This document shows, piece after piece, positions 8,530 to 16,510 of a stretch of 64,000 nt of DNA. The position numbers and the translations under genes are program-made. Origin of the DNA: Actinomycetota bacterium (GTDB lineage Bacteria > Actinomycetota > Actinomycetes > Streptosporangiales > Streptosporangiaceae); contig JAFAYQ010000036.1 in NCBI GenBank assembly GCA_019240215.1, positions 62,001 through 126,000 of the forward strand. The letters run 5' to 3'. Positions within the stretch are counted from its first letter, which is position 1, and each line of letters opens with the position of its first letter. The notes below the pieces were generated by a model. That model did not search any database. It had not been told where the DNA came from and saw only the letters and a list, made by a program, of their open reading frames with translations.

Positions 8530-9606
8530 TCACCAGGTCTGCTTGTAGCCGGTCAGCAGCTCGGAGCCCTTCTTGCGCCACTTGGGCTCCTCATCCGCGG
8601 TCTTGGCGGTGAACCCGCGCAGGGCGCGGATGACGGTCCCGTACATGCTGCTGGCGGTGGTGGACACCTTCGACCCGGGCGGCTCGTCCATGAACGGCAT
8701 GAACTTGTCCGGGAACCCCGGCATCGTGCAGGCGATGCAGATACCGCCCACGTTCGGGCAGCCGCCGACCCCGTTGATCCAGCCCCGCTTGGGCACGTTG
8801 CACTTGACCACGGGACCCCAGCAGCCCAGCTTGACCAGGCACTTGCTGGAGCCGTACTCGGTCGCGAAATCGCCCTGCTCGTAGTACCCGGCCCGGTCAC
8901 AGCCCTCGTGCACGGTCGCGCCGAACAGCCAGGCCGGCCGCAGCGCCTCGTCCAGCGGGATCATCGGCGCCTGCCCGGCCACCTGGTACAGCAGGTAGAG
9001 GATGGTCTCGGACAGGTTGTCGGGGTGGATCGGGCAGCCCGGCACGCACACGATCGGCAGCCCCGCCTTGGACCGCCAGTCCCAGCCCAGGTAGTCGGGC
9101 ACGCCCATCGCCCCGGTCGGGTTACCGGCCATCGCGTGGATGCCGCCATAGGTGGCGCAGGTCCCGACGGCCAGGATCCCGGTCGCCTTGGGGGCCAGCC
9201 GGTCCAGCCATTCGCTGGTCGTCATCGGCTGGCCGGTGGCCGGGTTGTTGCCGAAGCCGCACCAGTAGCCCTCGGACTTGATCGCCTCGTTCGGGATCGA
9301 GCCCTCGACGACCAGCACGAACGGGTCCAGCTCGCCGCGGTCGGCCTTGTGCCACCACTCGATGAAGTTGTCGGCGCCCTGCTCGGGCCCGCACTCGAAG
9401 TCGATCAGGGGCCAGTGCACGGCCACCTGCGGCAGCCCCGGCAGCGCCCCCATGACGATCTCCTCGATGCTGGGCTGGGTGGCCGCGGTCAGCGCGACCG
9501 AGTCCCCGTCACAGCTGAGACCACCGTTCATCCACAGGATGTGCAGCACCGGCTCGGCCGGGCTGTCCTGGGTCCCCTCACTGGCTGATGTGGTGTCTGT
9601 GGCCAT
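8530..9606 (-). CDS. hhyS: [NiFe] hydrogenase small subunit, actinobacterial high-affinity group
   Basis: This 358-residue subunit carries three Fe-S clusters that pass electrons from the Ni-Fe site. The proximal-cluster motif is LSCDGDSV, with Cys32 and Asp35: the second cysteine of the usual CxxC is Asp, the hallmark of actinobacterial-type, oxygen-insensitive enzymes. Further cluster ligands lie in GTCATYGG, PGCPIHP, HEGCDR, KCLVKLGCWGPVVKC and GGCPNVGGICIACTMPG. No N-terminal twin-arginine motif is present. A GAGGAGG ribosome-binding site lies 10 bases before the ATG. It is the first gene of the operon running down to 2894, divergent from the HTH regulator. Confidence 0.95.
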   Translation of the reverse strand: MATDTTSASEGTQDSPAEPVLHILWMNGGLSCDGDSVALTAATQPSIEEIVMGALPGLPQVAVHWPLIDFECGPEQGADNFIEWWHKADRGELDPFVLVVEGSIPNEAIKSEGYWCGFGNNPATGQPMTTSEWLDRLAPKATGILAVGTCATYGGIHAMAGNPTGAMGVPDYLGWDWRSKAGLPIVCVPGCPIHPDNLSETILYLLYQVAGQAPMIPLDEALRPAWLFGATVHEGCDRAGYYEQGDFATEYGSSKCLVKLGCWGPVVKCNVPKRGWINGVGGCPNVGGICIACTMPGFPDKFMPFMDEPPGSKVSTTASSMYGTVIRALRGFTAKTADEEPKWRKKGSELLTGYKQTW

Positions 9607-10160
9607 CGCGAGGCCACCTCCTCGCCGCTCGACAGCTGGCCTCCGGGCCGCAACCGGGCCCGCTTGCGCTCATTAGCCCCGGCCCCGTGGACAGGCCGGC
9701 CGAACTTCGATCTCCAGGCCGTCGATCAGCCCGGATTAAAGAGTGACCCGCCCGCGGGCCGTCCCAGGACAGGCCGGCCATCTCACGCACCCTCCGCGGG
9801 CACGGCGGCATCGGCCCCCGCACGCACGGATTCATCGGCGCTGATGATCATGGCGTAACCCGCCTTCGTGGTGCCCGACACGTCGGGCGCATGACCGACA
9901 CCCTTCGTGTTGCACAGACATCGCAATGTTAGACCCGGTGTAACCTACGCCACAAGACGCGATCTCCGTCAATCGGACACAAGTGTCCGGTCTGGCCCGG
10001 GTCAAGCGCCGATTTGATGTCCGTTTTAGTCCGTGCCACAGGAGTCTTTGTGCGCGCACAAGGCCCATCAGCCCTTTGTTGCTGGGCCTGAATCGAATAG
10101 CCTTGCCTAAGCCCAAACGTGCACCATGCTGTGCTGCGGACGGCTTTGAGGAGAGATCCG
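9607..10160. promoter_or_regulatory. 554-bp divergent control region between hhyS and the HTH/hyp operon
   Basis: I see no gene here. The half next to the regulator is A/T-richer than the surroundings. Three palindromes stand out: GCCCGA-CACG-TCGGGC (9873-9888); CGGACAC-AA-GTGTCCG (9974-9989, 7-bp arms, perfect); and the uninterrupted 14-mer TTGTGCGCGCACAA (10048-10061). The region must contain promoters for both arms of the hydrogenase cluster. The palindromes are candidate sites for the neighbouring HTH protein or a global regulator; their function is inferred. Confidence 0.6.
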
Positions 10161-10832
10161 GTGGCAGAACCCGTTTATGGTCCTTCGCAGGACCCGATCG
10201 AGGTCATGCCCGTCGTGGTTCTCTTCCAGGTATTTCCCGCCCGGCCGTCATCGATTCCCGACATCCGGGATTTCGTGCGCCGCTGCCTGGCCGAGTCACC
10301 GCTGACCGAAGAGGGCAACCGCGAGGTCGGCGAGACGGTGTTCCGGGCGCTGCTGGACGCGGCCGGCCCGTCCGGCTCGATCCAGGTCGCGTTCCGCATC
10401 TTCCCTGAGCACGTCGAGGTCGACGTGCTCCACTCCGAGCTCCAGGCCAACGCCGCCTCGCCGGTCCAGCCGCGTCCGGACAGTTCCGTCAACGGAGCCG
10501 TCAGCGCCGGCGCCAGCGGCACCATCAGCCCGGTGAGCACCGGATCGAGCGGCGCCAGCGAGGCCGCCGCCCCCGCCGGCGGGACCCACCCGGCCGCGCT
10601 CAACGCGCCCGGCGCGTCCTTCGTGCACCTGGGCGAGGACGGGCAGCCCGCCAACTTCGCCGACTGGATGTCGGTGTCGCTGCGCCGGGAGGGCCTGACC
10701 CAGGAGGCGGCCGCCCGGCTGCTCGGAGTCTCGGTCAAGACGGTCAGCCGCTGGGTGGGCGGTGCGACCGAGCCGCGTCTTCGTGATCTGCGCCGTATCC
10801 AGGAAGTATTCGGCGAGATTCCGCTGCAATGA
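10161..10832 (+). CDS. Helix-turn-helix (XRE-type) regulator divergent from hhyS
   Basis: This 223-residue protein has a C-terminal HTH (about residues 168-220: LTQEAAARLLGVSVKTVSRWVGGATEPRLRDLRRIQEVFG) of the Cro/C1 class. The N-terminal ~95 residues (IPDIRDFVRRCLAES...REVGETVFRALLDAA...VAFRIFPEHVEVDVL) form an alpha/beta domain I cannot name, joined by a Ser/Ala/Gly/Pro-rich linker. GAGGAG lies seven bases before the GTG at 10161, which is preferred to an earlier in-frame ATG. Placed between the structural operon and the hyp operon, it is the obvious candidate regulator of the hydrogenase; this is inference from position. Confidence 0.8.
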   Translation: MAEPVYGPSQDPIEVMPVVVLFQVFPARPSSIPDIRDFVRRCLAESPLTEEGNREVGETVFRALLDAAGPSGSIQVAFRIFPEHVEVDVLHSELQANAASPVQPRPDSSVNGAVSAGASGTISPVSTGSSGASEAAAPAGGTHPAALNAPGASFVHLGEDGQPANFADWMSVSLRREGLTQEAAARLLGVSVKTVSRWVGGATEPRLRDLRRIQEVFGEIPLQ

Positions 10833-10961
10833 GCAGCGGGCGGGTTGCATCGGAAAAAATATTTGGGCCCGTTCCGGCAATTTTTCTGGGATGTCAGCTA
10901 ACCGCCAAAACTGTCTTAATGGCCACTGGACGTTGCCTCACTTGTGTCCTACGGTGCTGCC

Positions 10962-11504
10962 ATGGCGGCTAATGGCGGGCGCCATCGACTCGGCCCCGAT
11001 TCAGGCCGGCTCACGCTGCGTACTTATCGCAGCGGGCTGGCGGCTCAGGCCGGCCATGATCTGACCATCGATGTCACCCGCTGGTCGGGCCAGGCCGGCC
11101 CGGACCGGCTCGACGTCACCGTCGATCTGAACTCGCTCGAGGTGCGCGAGGGGCTCGGCGGCGTGGTGCCGCTGACCGACCGCGACCGGCGCGACATCGC
11201 CGGCAAGGCCCGCAAGCAGCTGGATACCGGCCGCTACCCGGAGGCCTCCTACACCGCGACCGCGTTCACCGAGGACGACGCGGGCGGCGGCACCATCGAC
11301 GGCACGCTGACCCTGCACGGGCGCAGCCGCCCGCTCCGCCTCCAGGTCCGCAAGACCGGCGACGGCCGGTACCGGGTCACCGCGTCGGTGGTCCAGTCCG
11401 AGTTCGGCATCAAGCCGTACTCCGGCATGCTGGGGGCGCTCAAGGTACGCGACGACGTCGACGTGGAGGTGTCGGTGGAGCTGACCGCGGACGGCCCGTC
11501 ATGA
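10962..11504 (+). CDS. YceI-family lipocalin-like protein
   Basis: This 180-residue protein has the YceI pattern: an N-terminal LTLRTYRSGLAAQAGHDLTIDVTRWSG strand pair, a central VDLNSLEVREG, DIAGKARKQLDTGRYPEASY, a GTLTLHGRSRPLRL strand and the end QSEFGIKPYSGMLGALKVRDDVDVEV. The family forms a beta-barrel binding long isoprenoid-type lipids; here it has no signal peptide, so it is cytoplasmic. The ATG at 10962 has TACGGT exactly six bases before it and no Shine-Dalgarno, implying a leaderless mRNA. It overlaps SIS-1 by four bases. A link to quinones or lipids in H2 respiration is speculative. Confidence 0.85.
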   Translation: MAANGGRHRLGPDSGRLTLRTYRSGLAAQAGHDLTIDVTRWSGQAGPDRLDVTVDLNSLEVREGLGGVVPLTDRDRRDIAGKARKQLDTGRYPEASYTATAFTEDDAGGGTIDGTLTLHGRSRPLRLQVRKTGDGRYRVTASVVQSEFGIKPYSGMLGALKVRDDVDVEVSVELTADGPS

Positions 11505-12142
11505 CCGAGGGCCCCACCGGCGTCGTGCCCGGCGGACCGGACGCCAGCCCGGCGGCCGGGCTGTTCGAGCTGCGGTCCGCTCCCACCAGCGCGCTGGCCG
11601 ACCAGGCGGTGGCGATCGCCAACGCCTGCCACGCGATGGCGGTCCGGTTCCACCGCGGCGGCAAGCTGATCGTGTTCGGCACCGGGGGAGCGGCGGCCGA
11701 CGCCCAGCACGTGGCGGTCGAGTTCGTGCACCCGGTCATCGTGGGCAAGCGGGCGCTCCCGGCCATCTCGCTGACCACCGACGTGGCCACCGTGACCGGC
11801 GTGGCCGAAGAGGACGGCATGGCCGGCATCTTCGCCCACCAGCTGCGCTACCTGGCCGCGCCCGAGGACATCGCGCTCGGCATCTCAGCCGACGGCGACA
11901 ACGAAAGCGTCCGGGCCGGGCTGGCCACCGCCCGCGCGGGCGGCCTGCTGACCGTGGCCCTGGCGGGCGGCGACGGCGGCGCGATCGCGAAGGAAGGCAC
12001 AGTTGCCCACGTGCTGACCGCGCCCGCCAGCGACCCCCGCATCGTCAAGGAGCTGCAGGTCACGACCTACCACGTGCTGTGGGAGCTGGTGCACGTGTTC
12101 TTCGAGCAGCCCGGCGTGCTGGACCCGGAGGTGGTGGCGTGA
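11501..12142 (+). CDS. SIS-domain protein 1 (GmhA-like, degenerate phosphate loop)
   Basis: This 213-residue protein of the sugar-isomerase (SIS) fold is closest in layout to phosphoheptose isomerases. The first loop reads FGTGGAAADAQH (59-70) instead of the FGNGGSAxxA type, and the phosphate-binding loop reads GISADGDNES (127-136) instead of GxSTSGNSxN. Both Ser/Thr-rich loops are therefore altered, so catalysis is doubtful. The C-terminus VKELQVTTYHVLWELVHVFFE keeps the family His-containing helix. It overlaps YceI and the HypC-like gene by four bases each. Probably a regulatory or structural partner of SIS-2; its role in hydrogenase maturation is unknown. Confidence 0.8.
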   Translation: MTEGPTGVVPGGPDASPAAGLFELRSAPTSALADQAVAIANACHAMAVRFHRGGKLIVFGTGGAAADAQHVAVEFVHPVIVGKRALPAISLTTDVATVTGVAEEDGMAGIFAHQLRYLAAPEDIALGISADGDNESVRAGLATARAGGLLTVALAGGDGGAIAKEGTVAHVLTAPASDPRIVKELQVTTYHVLWELVHVFFEQPGVLDPEVVA

Positions 12143-12354
12143 GCGTCCCGGAGTGTCACGGCGAGGTCTGTATCACCTGCTCGGACACGGCCGTCGAGGT
12201 CACCGTGGTCCGGCTGCTGGCGGACGGGCTGGCCGTGGTCGACACCGGGCAGGGCACCGAGGAAGAGGTCAGCGTGGCCCTGGTCGCGGCCGGGCCCGGC
12301 GACAAGATCCTGGTGCACGCCAAGGAAGCCATCGCCGTGGTGAGCCAGCGATGA
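12139..12354 (+). CDS. Short HypC-like protein without the N-terminal MC motif
   Basis: This 71-residue protein has a HypC-type OB-fold pattern (VEVTVVRLLADGLAVVDTG...EEEVSVALVAAGPGDKILVHAKEAIAVV). It starts MSVPECHGEVCITC instead of the canonical MCLGIPG. Canonical HypC needs Cys2 to carry the Fe(CN)2CO unit with HypD; here cysteines are at 6, 11 and 14 with His7. It is flanked by and overlaps both SIS genes, while a normal HypC is encoded at 13574. The GTG at 12139 gives a GTGA overlap with SIS-1. It may be a dedicated chaperone or an adaptor for the SIS proteins. Confidence 0.75.
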   Translation: MSVPECHGEVCITCSDTAVEVTVVRLLADGLAVVDTGQGTEEEVSVALVAAGPGDKILVHAKEAIAVVSQR

Positions 12355-13049
12355 CGCCGCCGGGGGGCCGGCGCCCGGACCAGGGCACCGTCGAGTCGCT
12401 CTACCCCTTCCTCTACGCGGGCACCTCCGACCCCGACGCGGTCCTCGACCAGGTGCGGGCGTCCACGGTGGCCAAGATCGCCGAGATCGCCGAGCTGCGG
12501 CAGACGGTGGCCGACCGCGACGCCGGCCGGCTGGCCGAGTGCGCGGCCGCGGCGGCCGCCCGCTTCCAGGCGGGCGGGCGGTTGTTCGCGTTCGGCAACG
12601 GCGGCAGCGCCACCGACGCCGCCCAGCTGGCCACCTTGTTCCTGCATCCGGGGGCGGGCGGGGCCGGCGCCAACTGGCCCCCGCTGCCGGCCTTCGGGCT
12701 CGCCAACGACACCTCGGTGCTGACCGCGCTGGCCAACGACATCGGGGTGGACGTGCTGTTCGCCCGCCAGCTGGCCGCCTTCGGCACCAGCCGGGACATC
12801 GCGGTCGGCCTTTCCACCAGCGGCAACTCGGCCAACCTGGTCCGCGCGTTCGATGAGGCGGCCCGGCGCGGCATGCTCACGATCGGGCTGGCCGGTTACG
12901 AGGGCGGCAAGATGGCCGAGCTCGACAGCATCGACTACCTGTTCGTCGCCCCGTCCTCCTCGGTCCACCGCATCCAGGAGGCGCAGACCACGACCTACCA
13001 CGTGCTGTGGGAGCTGACCGTGGCCGCCTACCAGCAGGCGCGCTCGTGA
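12351..13049 (+). CDS. SIS-domain protein 2 (GmhA-like, loops intact)
   Basis: This 232-residue SIS-fold protein resembles D-sedoheptulose-7-phosphate isomerase. Both phosphate-binding loops are intact: FGNGGSATDA (81-90) and GLSTSGNSAN (153-162). The C-terminal SVHRIQEAQTTTYHVLWEL matches the GmhA helix that supplies active-site Gln/His. The ~60-residue N-terminal extension is longer than in GmhA. No heptose-biosynthesis genes are nearby; the gene is locked by overlaps into the hydrogenase maturation operon (HypC-like before, protease after). A phospho-sugar or nucleotide-sugar ligand is likely, the reaction unknown. Confidence 0.82.
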   Translation: MTPPGGRRPDQGTVESLYPFLYAGTSDPDAVLDQVRASTVAKIAEIAELRQTVADRDAGRLAECAAAAAARFQAGGRLFAFGNGGSATDAAQLATLFLHPGAGGAGANWPPLPAFGLANDTSVLTALANDIGVDVLFARQLAAFGTSRDIAVGLSTSGNSANLVRAFDEAARRGMLTIGLAGYEGGKMAELDSIDYLFVAPSSSVHRIQEAQTTTYHVLWELTVAAYQQARS

Positions 13050-13561
13050 CCGCCCGGGTGCTGGTGGCGGGGGTCGGCAACATCTTCCTGGGTGACGACG
13101 GGTTCGGGGTCGAGGTCGCCCGCCGTCTGACCGAGGCTGATCTCCCTGGTGACGTCCAGGTCGGCGACTACGGCACCAGCGGCATGCACCTGGCCTACGA
13201 CCTGGCCGACCACGGCTACGACACCACGATCCTGGTCGACGCCGCCCCCCGCGGCGAGCCGCCGGGCACGCTGACCGTGCTCGAGGTCCGCCCCGAGGAC
13301 CGGGCCGAGCTGGCCACCGCCGGTGGCCCGGCCCTGTTCAACGGCCACGGCATGCAGCCCGAGGTGGTGCTCGGGGTGCTGAACATGCTCGGCGCCGAGC
13401 CCGGCCGGATCCTGGTCGTCGCCTGCGAGCCCGCCCAGGTGGACGAGCGCATGGGCCTGTCCGCCCCGGTCGCCGCCGCCGTCGACGAAGCCGTCACCCT
13501 GGTCACCCGCCTGGTGACCGAAGCCCAGCAAGCCACCAGCACCACCAGGAGCCACGAGTAA
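13046..13561 (+). CDS. Hydrogenase maturation endopeptidase (HupD/HyaD/HycI family)
   Basis: This 171-residue protease trims the C-terminal peptide of the nickel-loaded large subunit. The start VLVAGVGNIFLGDDGFGVEVARRL is the family signature with the first acidic nickel ligand; VDAAPRGEPPG carries the central Asp and LFNGHGMQPEVVLG the His ligand. The GTG at 13046 overlaps the SIS-2 stop. With one hydrogenase in the window, its substrate is almost certainly HhyL, cut after His572. A short Thr/Ser tail ends the protein. Confidence 0.93.
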   Translation: MTARVLVAGVGNIFLGDDGFGVEVARRLTEADLPGDVQVGDYGTSGMHLAYDLADHGYDTTILVDAAPRGEPPGTLTVLEVRPEDRAELATAGGPALFNGHGMQPEVVLGVLNMLGAEPGRILVVACEPAQVDERMGLSAPVAAAVDEAVTLVTRLVTEAQQATSTTRSHE

Positions 13562-13573
13562 GGGGATGGTCGT

Positions 13574-13843
13574 ATGTGCCTTGGCATTCCGGGTGAGGTG
13601 ATCGAGCTCCTGGAGCAGCCGGACCTGGCCCGGGTCGACGTCAGCGGCGTCCGCCGGGTCATCAATATCGGGCTGCTGGCCGACGACCCGCCCGCCCCCG
13701 GCGAGTGGGTGCTGATCCACGTCGGCTTCGCGCTGTCCAAGATCGACGAGTCCGAGGCGGCCGCCGCCCTGTCGTTCCTGGAGGGGATCGGCCAGTCCTA
13801 CGCGGACGAGCTGGAAGCACTCGCAGAATCCCGGATCGAGTAG
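13574..13843 (+). CDS. hypC: Hydrogenase assembly chaperone HypC
   Basis: This 89-residue canonical HypC begins MCLGIPGEVIEL, with Cys2 and the conserved GIPG, and has a C-terminal acidic helix. It binds HypD, receives the Fe(CN)2CO unit and delivers it to the large-subunit precursor. It lies 12 bases after the protease and 12 before hypD, so it is clearly in the same operon. It is the regular paralogue of the short HypC-like protein at 12139. Confidence 0.93.
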   Translation: MCLGIPGEVIELLEQPDLARVDVSGVRRVINIGLLADDPPAPGEWVLIHVGFALSKIDESEAAAALSFLEGIGQSYADELEALAESRIE

Positions 13844-13855
13844 AGGGGGCAGGTC

Positions 13856-14992
13856 ATGCGGTTCGTCGATGAGTTCCGTGATGCGGACAAGGCCCACGCG
13901 CTGTCGGCCAAAATAGCCGCGCTGTGCGAGCCCGGCCGCCAGTACAAGTTCATGGAGGTGTGCGGCGGTCACACCCACACCATCTACAAACACGGCCTCG
14001 AGGACTACCTGCCCGAATCGATCACGCTGGTACACGGGCCCGGCTGCCCGGTCTGCGTGATCCCGATGGGCCGGGTCGACGACGCCATGCACCTGGCCGC
14101 CCAGGACGACGTGATCATGACGTCGTTCGGCGACATGATGCGGGTGCCCGGCAGCCAAGGCTCGTTCTTCGACGCCAAGGCGGCCGGCACCGACATCCGG
14201 ATGGTGTACTCCCCGCTCGACTCGCTCAAGATCGCGCGCAACAACCCCGACCAGCGCGTGGTGTTCATGGCCATCGGGTTCGAGACCACCGCCCCGTCGA
14301 CCGCGATGACGATCATGCGGGCGGCCGCCGAAGGCCTGGAGAACTTCTCCGTCTTCTGCAACCACGTCACGATCATCCCCGCCATCAAGGCGATCCTGGA
14401 CTCCCCGGACCTGCGGCTGGACGGCTTCATCGGCCCTGGCCACGTGTCCACCGTGATCGGCTGCCGGCCGTACGAGTTCATCGCCCGCGACTACGGCAAG
14501 CCGGTGGTGGTGGCCGGCTTCGAGCCGCTCGACATCCTCCAGTCGATCTACATGCTGATGGTGCAGCTTTCCGAGCACCGCTCCGAGGTGGAGAACCAGT
14601 ACTCGCGGGTGGTGCCCTGGGACGGCAACCCGGTCGCGCTCAAGGTCATCGGCGAGACCATGCAGCTGCGCCCCTACTTCGAGTGGCGCGGGCTCGGCTT
14701 CATCTCCCACTCGGCCCTCAGCGTGCGCGAACAGTACGCCAAGTTCGACGCCGAGCTGCTGTTCGACGTGCCCGGCGTCCGGGTCGCCGACCCCAAGGCC
14801 TGCCAGTGCGGCGAGGTGCTCAAGGGTGTGCTCAAACCGTGGGAGTGCAAGGTGTTCGGCACCGCCTGCACCCCGGAGACGCCCATCGGCACCTGCATGG
14901 TCTCGCCCGAGGGAGCCTGCGCCGCCTACTACAACTTCGGCCGGATGAACCGTAACCGGGTGGCCGAAGTCACGATCGGAAGCCGGCCGTGA
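13856..14992 (+). CDS. hypD: Hydrogenase maturation scaffold HypD
   Basis: This 378-residue protein is the scaffold on which the Fe(CN)2CO group is assembled. Signatures seen are the FMEVCGGHTHTIYKHG motif (Cys at about 36), the GPGCPVCVIPM motif, IGFETTAPSTA, a cysteine in FSVFCNHV, and the C-terminal Cys-rich segment (ACQCGEVLKG...WECKVFGTACTPETPIGTCMVSPEGACAAYY) that binds [4Fe-4S]. Length and all cysteine motifs are normal. GAGGGGGCAGGTC precedes the ATG. Its stop overlaps the hypE GTG. Confidence 0.96.
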   Translation: MRFVDEFRDADKAHALSAKIAALCEPGRQYKFMEVCGGHTHTIYKHGLEDYLPESITLVHGPGCPVCVIPMGRVDDAMHLAAQDDVIMTSFGDMMRVPGSQGSFFDAKAAGTDIRMVYSPLDSLKIARNNPDQRVVFMAIGFETTAPSTAMTIMRAAAEGLENFSVFCNHVTIIPAIKAILDSPDLRLDGFIGPGHVSTVIGCRPYEFIARDYGKPVVVAGFEPLDILQSIYMLMVQLSEHRSEVENQYSRVVPWDGNPVALKVIGETMQLRPYFEWRGLGFISHSALSVREQYAKFDAELLFDVPGVRVADPKACQCGEVLKGVLKPWECKVFGTACTPETPIGTCMVSPEGACAAYYNFGRMNRNRVAEVTIGSRP

Positions 14993-16173
14993 CGTCCAAC
15001 TGGATCGAGAACGCGCTGGCCGAGCACGAGCAGCACGAGGCCCGCGCCAGCCAGGACACCAGCCAGGACACCAGCCAGGACACCGGCCGCGACGGTCCCG
15101 TCAGCGACCGTGAGCAGCAGGTCCTGGACCGCATCGACCGGGCCCGCCGCCGCCGGCCCAAGGTCCGCGAGGAGCGGATCACGATGGCCCACGGCGCCGG
15201 CGGCAAGGCCACCCACACGCTGATCGAGGCGGTGTTCCTGGACAGCTTCCGCAACCCGCTGCTGGAGCCGCTCGAGGACGCGGCCACGCTGAAGGCCGGC
15301 CCCGCCCGTGTCGCCCTCACCACCGACTCCTACGTGGTCTCGCCGCTGTTCTTCCCGGGCGGCGACATCGGCGAGCTGGCGGTCAACGGCACCGTCAACG
15401 ACCTGGCCGTGAGCGGCGCCACCCCGCAGTACCTGTCGGCCGGGTTCATCCTCGAAGAGGGCTTCGGTGTCGAAGACCTGATCAGGATCGCCGGGTCCAT
15501 GCGCGACGCGGCCGCCGCGGCCGGGGTGCAGATCGTCACCGGCGACACCAAGGTCGTCCAGCGCGGCAAGGCCGACGGCTGCTACATCAACACCGCCGGG
15601 GTGGGCGTGTTCGAGCGCGACCTGACCCTCGGCGTCGCGCAGGCCCGCCCGGGCGACGCGATCATCGTGTCCGGCCCGGTCGGCGACCACGGCGTCACGA
15701 TCATGCTGGCCCGCGGCGAGCTCGACATCGAGGCCGACCTGCAGTCCGACACCGCCCCGCTCAACGGGCTGGTGGCCGGGCTGCTGGACCAGGTCCCGGG
15801 GGTCCGGGCGCTGCGCGACGCGACCCGCGGCGGGGTGGCCACCATCCTCAACGAGATCGCGACCGCGGCCGACGTCGGCGTATCGGTCAACGAGGACGCG
15901 ATCCCGGTCCGGGCCGAGGTCCGCGGCGCGGCCGAACTGCTCGGCATCGACCCGATGTACGTGGCCTGCGAGGGCCGCCTGGTGGCAGTAGTAGACGGCG
16001 CGGCCGCCGAGGAGGCGCTGGCGGCCATGCACGCTCACCCGCTGGGCGTCCAGGCCGCGGTCATCGGCCACGTCACCGCCGACAGCCCCGGCCTGGTCAG
16101 CCTCAAGACCGCGTTCGGCGGCACCCGCATCGTCGACCTGCTGGTCGGTGACCCGCTGCCGCGGATCTGCTGA
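14989..16173 (+). CDS. hypE: Hydrogenase maturation protein HypE with repeat-bearing N-terminal extension
   Basis: This 394-residue PurM-like ATP-dependent dehydratase converts the carbamoyl group on its C-terminal cysteine to a thiocyanate for the cyanide ligands. The end PRIC carries that cysteine. The core begins at RITMAHGAGGKATHTLIEAVF (about residue 63) and includes ALTTDSYVVSPLFFPGGDIG and ATRGGVATILNE. The first ~60 residues are an extra hydrophilic extension; a 12-bp tandem repeat (15049-15084, three copies) encodes SQDT three times. GTG start, overlapping hypD. Confidence 0.95.
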   Translation: MTSNWIENALAEHEQHEARASQDTSQDTSQDTGRDGPVSDREQQVLDRIDRARRRRPKVREERITMAHGAGGKATHTLIEAVFLDSFRNPLLEPLEDAATLKAGPARVALTTDSYVVSPLFFPGGDIGELAVNGTVNDLAVSGATPQYLSAGFILEEGFGVEDLIRIAGSMRDAAAAAGVQIVTGDTKVVQRGKADGCYINTAGVGVFERDLTLGVAQARPGDAIIVSGPVGDHGVTIMLARGELDIEADLQSDTAPLNGLVAGLLDQVPGVRALRDATRGGVATILNEIATAADVGVSVNEDAIPVRAEVRGAAELLGIDPMYVACEGRLVAVVDGAAAEEALAAMHAHPLGVQAAVIGHVTADSPGLVSLKTAFGGTRIVDLLVGDPLPRIC

Positions 16174-16175
16174 CC

Positions 16176-16508
16176 GTGCACGAGCTGGCCATCGCCGAAG
16201 GCCTGGTCGACGGCGTCACCGAGCGGCTTCCGGGCCGCAAGATCACGTCGGTCCGGGTCGAGATCGGGGCGCTGTCCGGCGTGGTGCCGGACGCGCTGCG
16301 GTTCTGCTTCGCCCTGGCCACCGAAGGCACCCCGCTGGACGGGGCCGACCTGGAGATCTCCGAGCCGGCCGCCAAGTGCGAGTGCGCGGACTGCGGCCTG
16401 GCGTTCGAGCCCGAGGACGGCCGGATCCTGCTCTGCCCCTGCGGCAGCGCCAACGTGGCCGTGGTCTCCGGCCAGCAGCTCCTGATCACGTCGGTAAAGG
16501 TGGCCTGA
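16176..16508 (+). CDS. hypA: Nickel metallochaperone HypA
   Basis: This 110-residue protein with start (V/M)HELAIAEGLVDGV has the Met1-His2-Glu3 nickel site. The zinc loop reads KCECADCG...LLCPCGS. The second half of the usual CxxC...CPxC pattern is one residue short (Cys-Pro-Cys), though an extra Cys precedes the first pair, so four ligands remain available. The GTG start is two bases after the hypE stop. It delivers nickel with HypB, encoded next. Confidence 0.92.
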   Translation: MHELAIAEGLVDGVTERLPGRKITSVRVEIGALSGVVPDALRFCFALATEGTPLDGADLEISEPAAKCECADCGLAFEPEDGRILLCPCGSANVAVVSGQQLLITSVKVA

Positions 16509-16510
16509 CC

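Noticed and set aside
10850-10905. A/T-rich AAAAAATATTT...ATTTTTC stretch as a terminator between the HTH gene and YceI
   Set aside because: The arms pair poorly and the separation is long; I could not define a stable stem.
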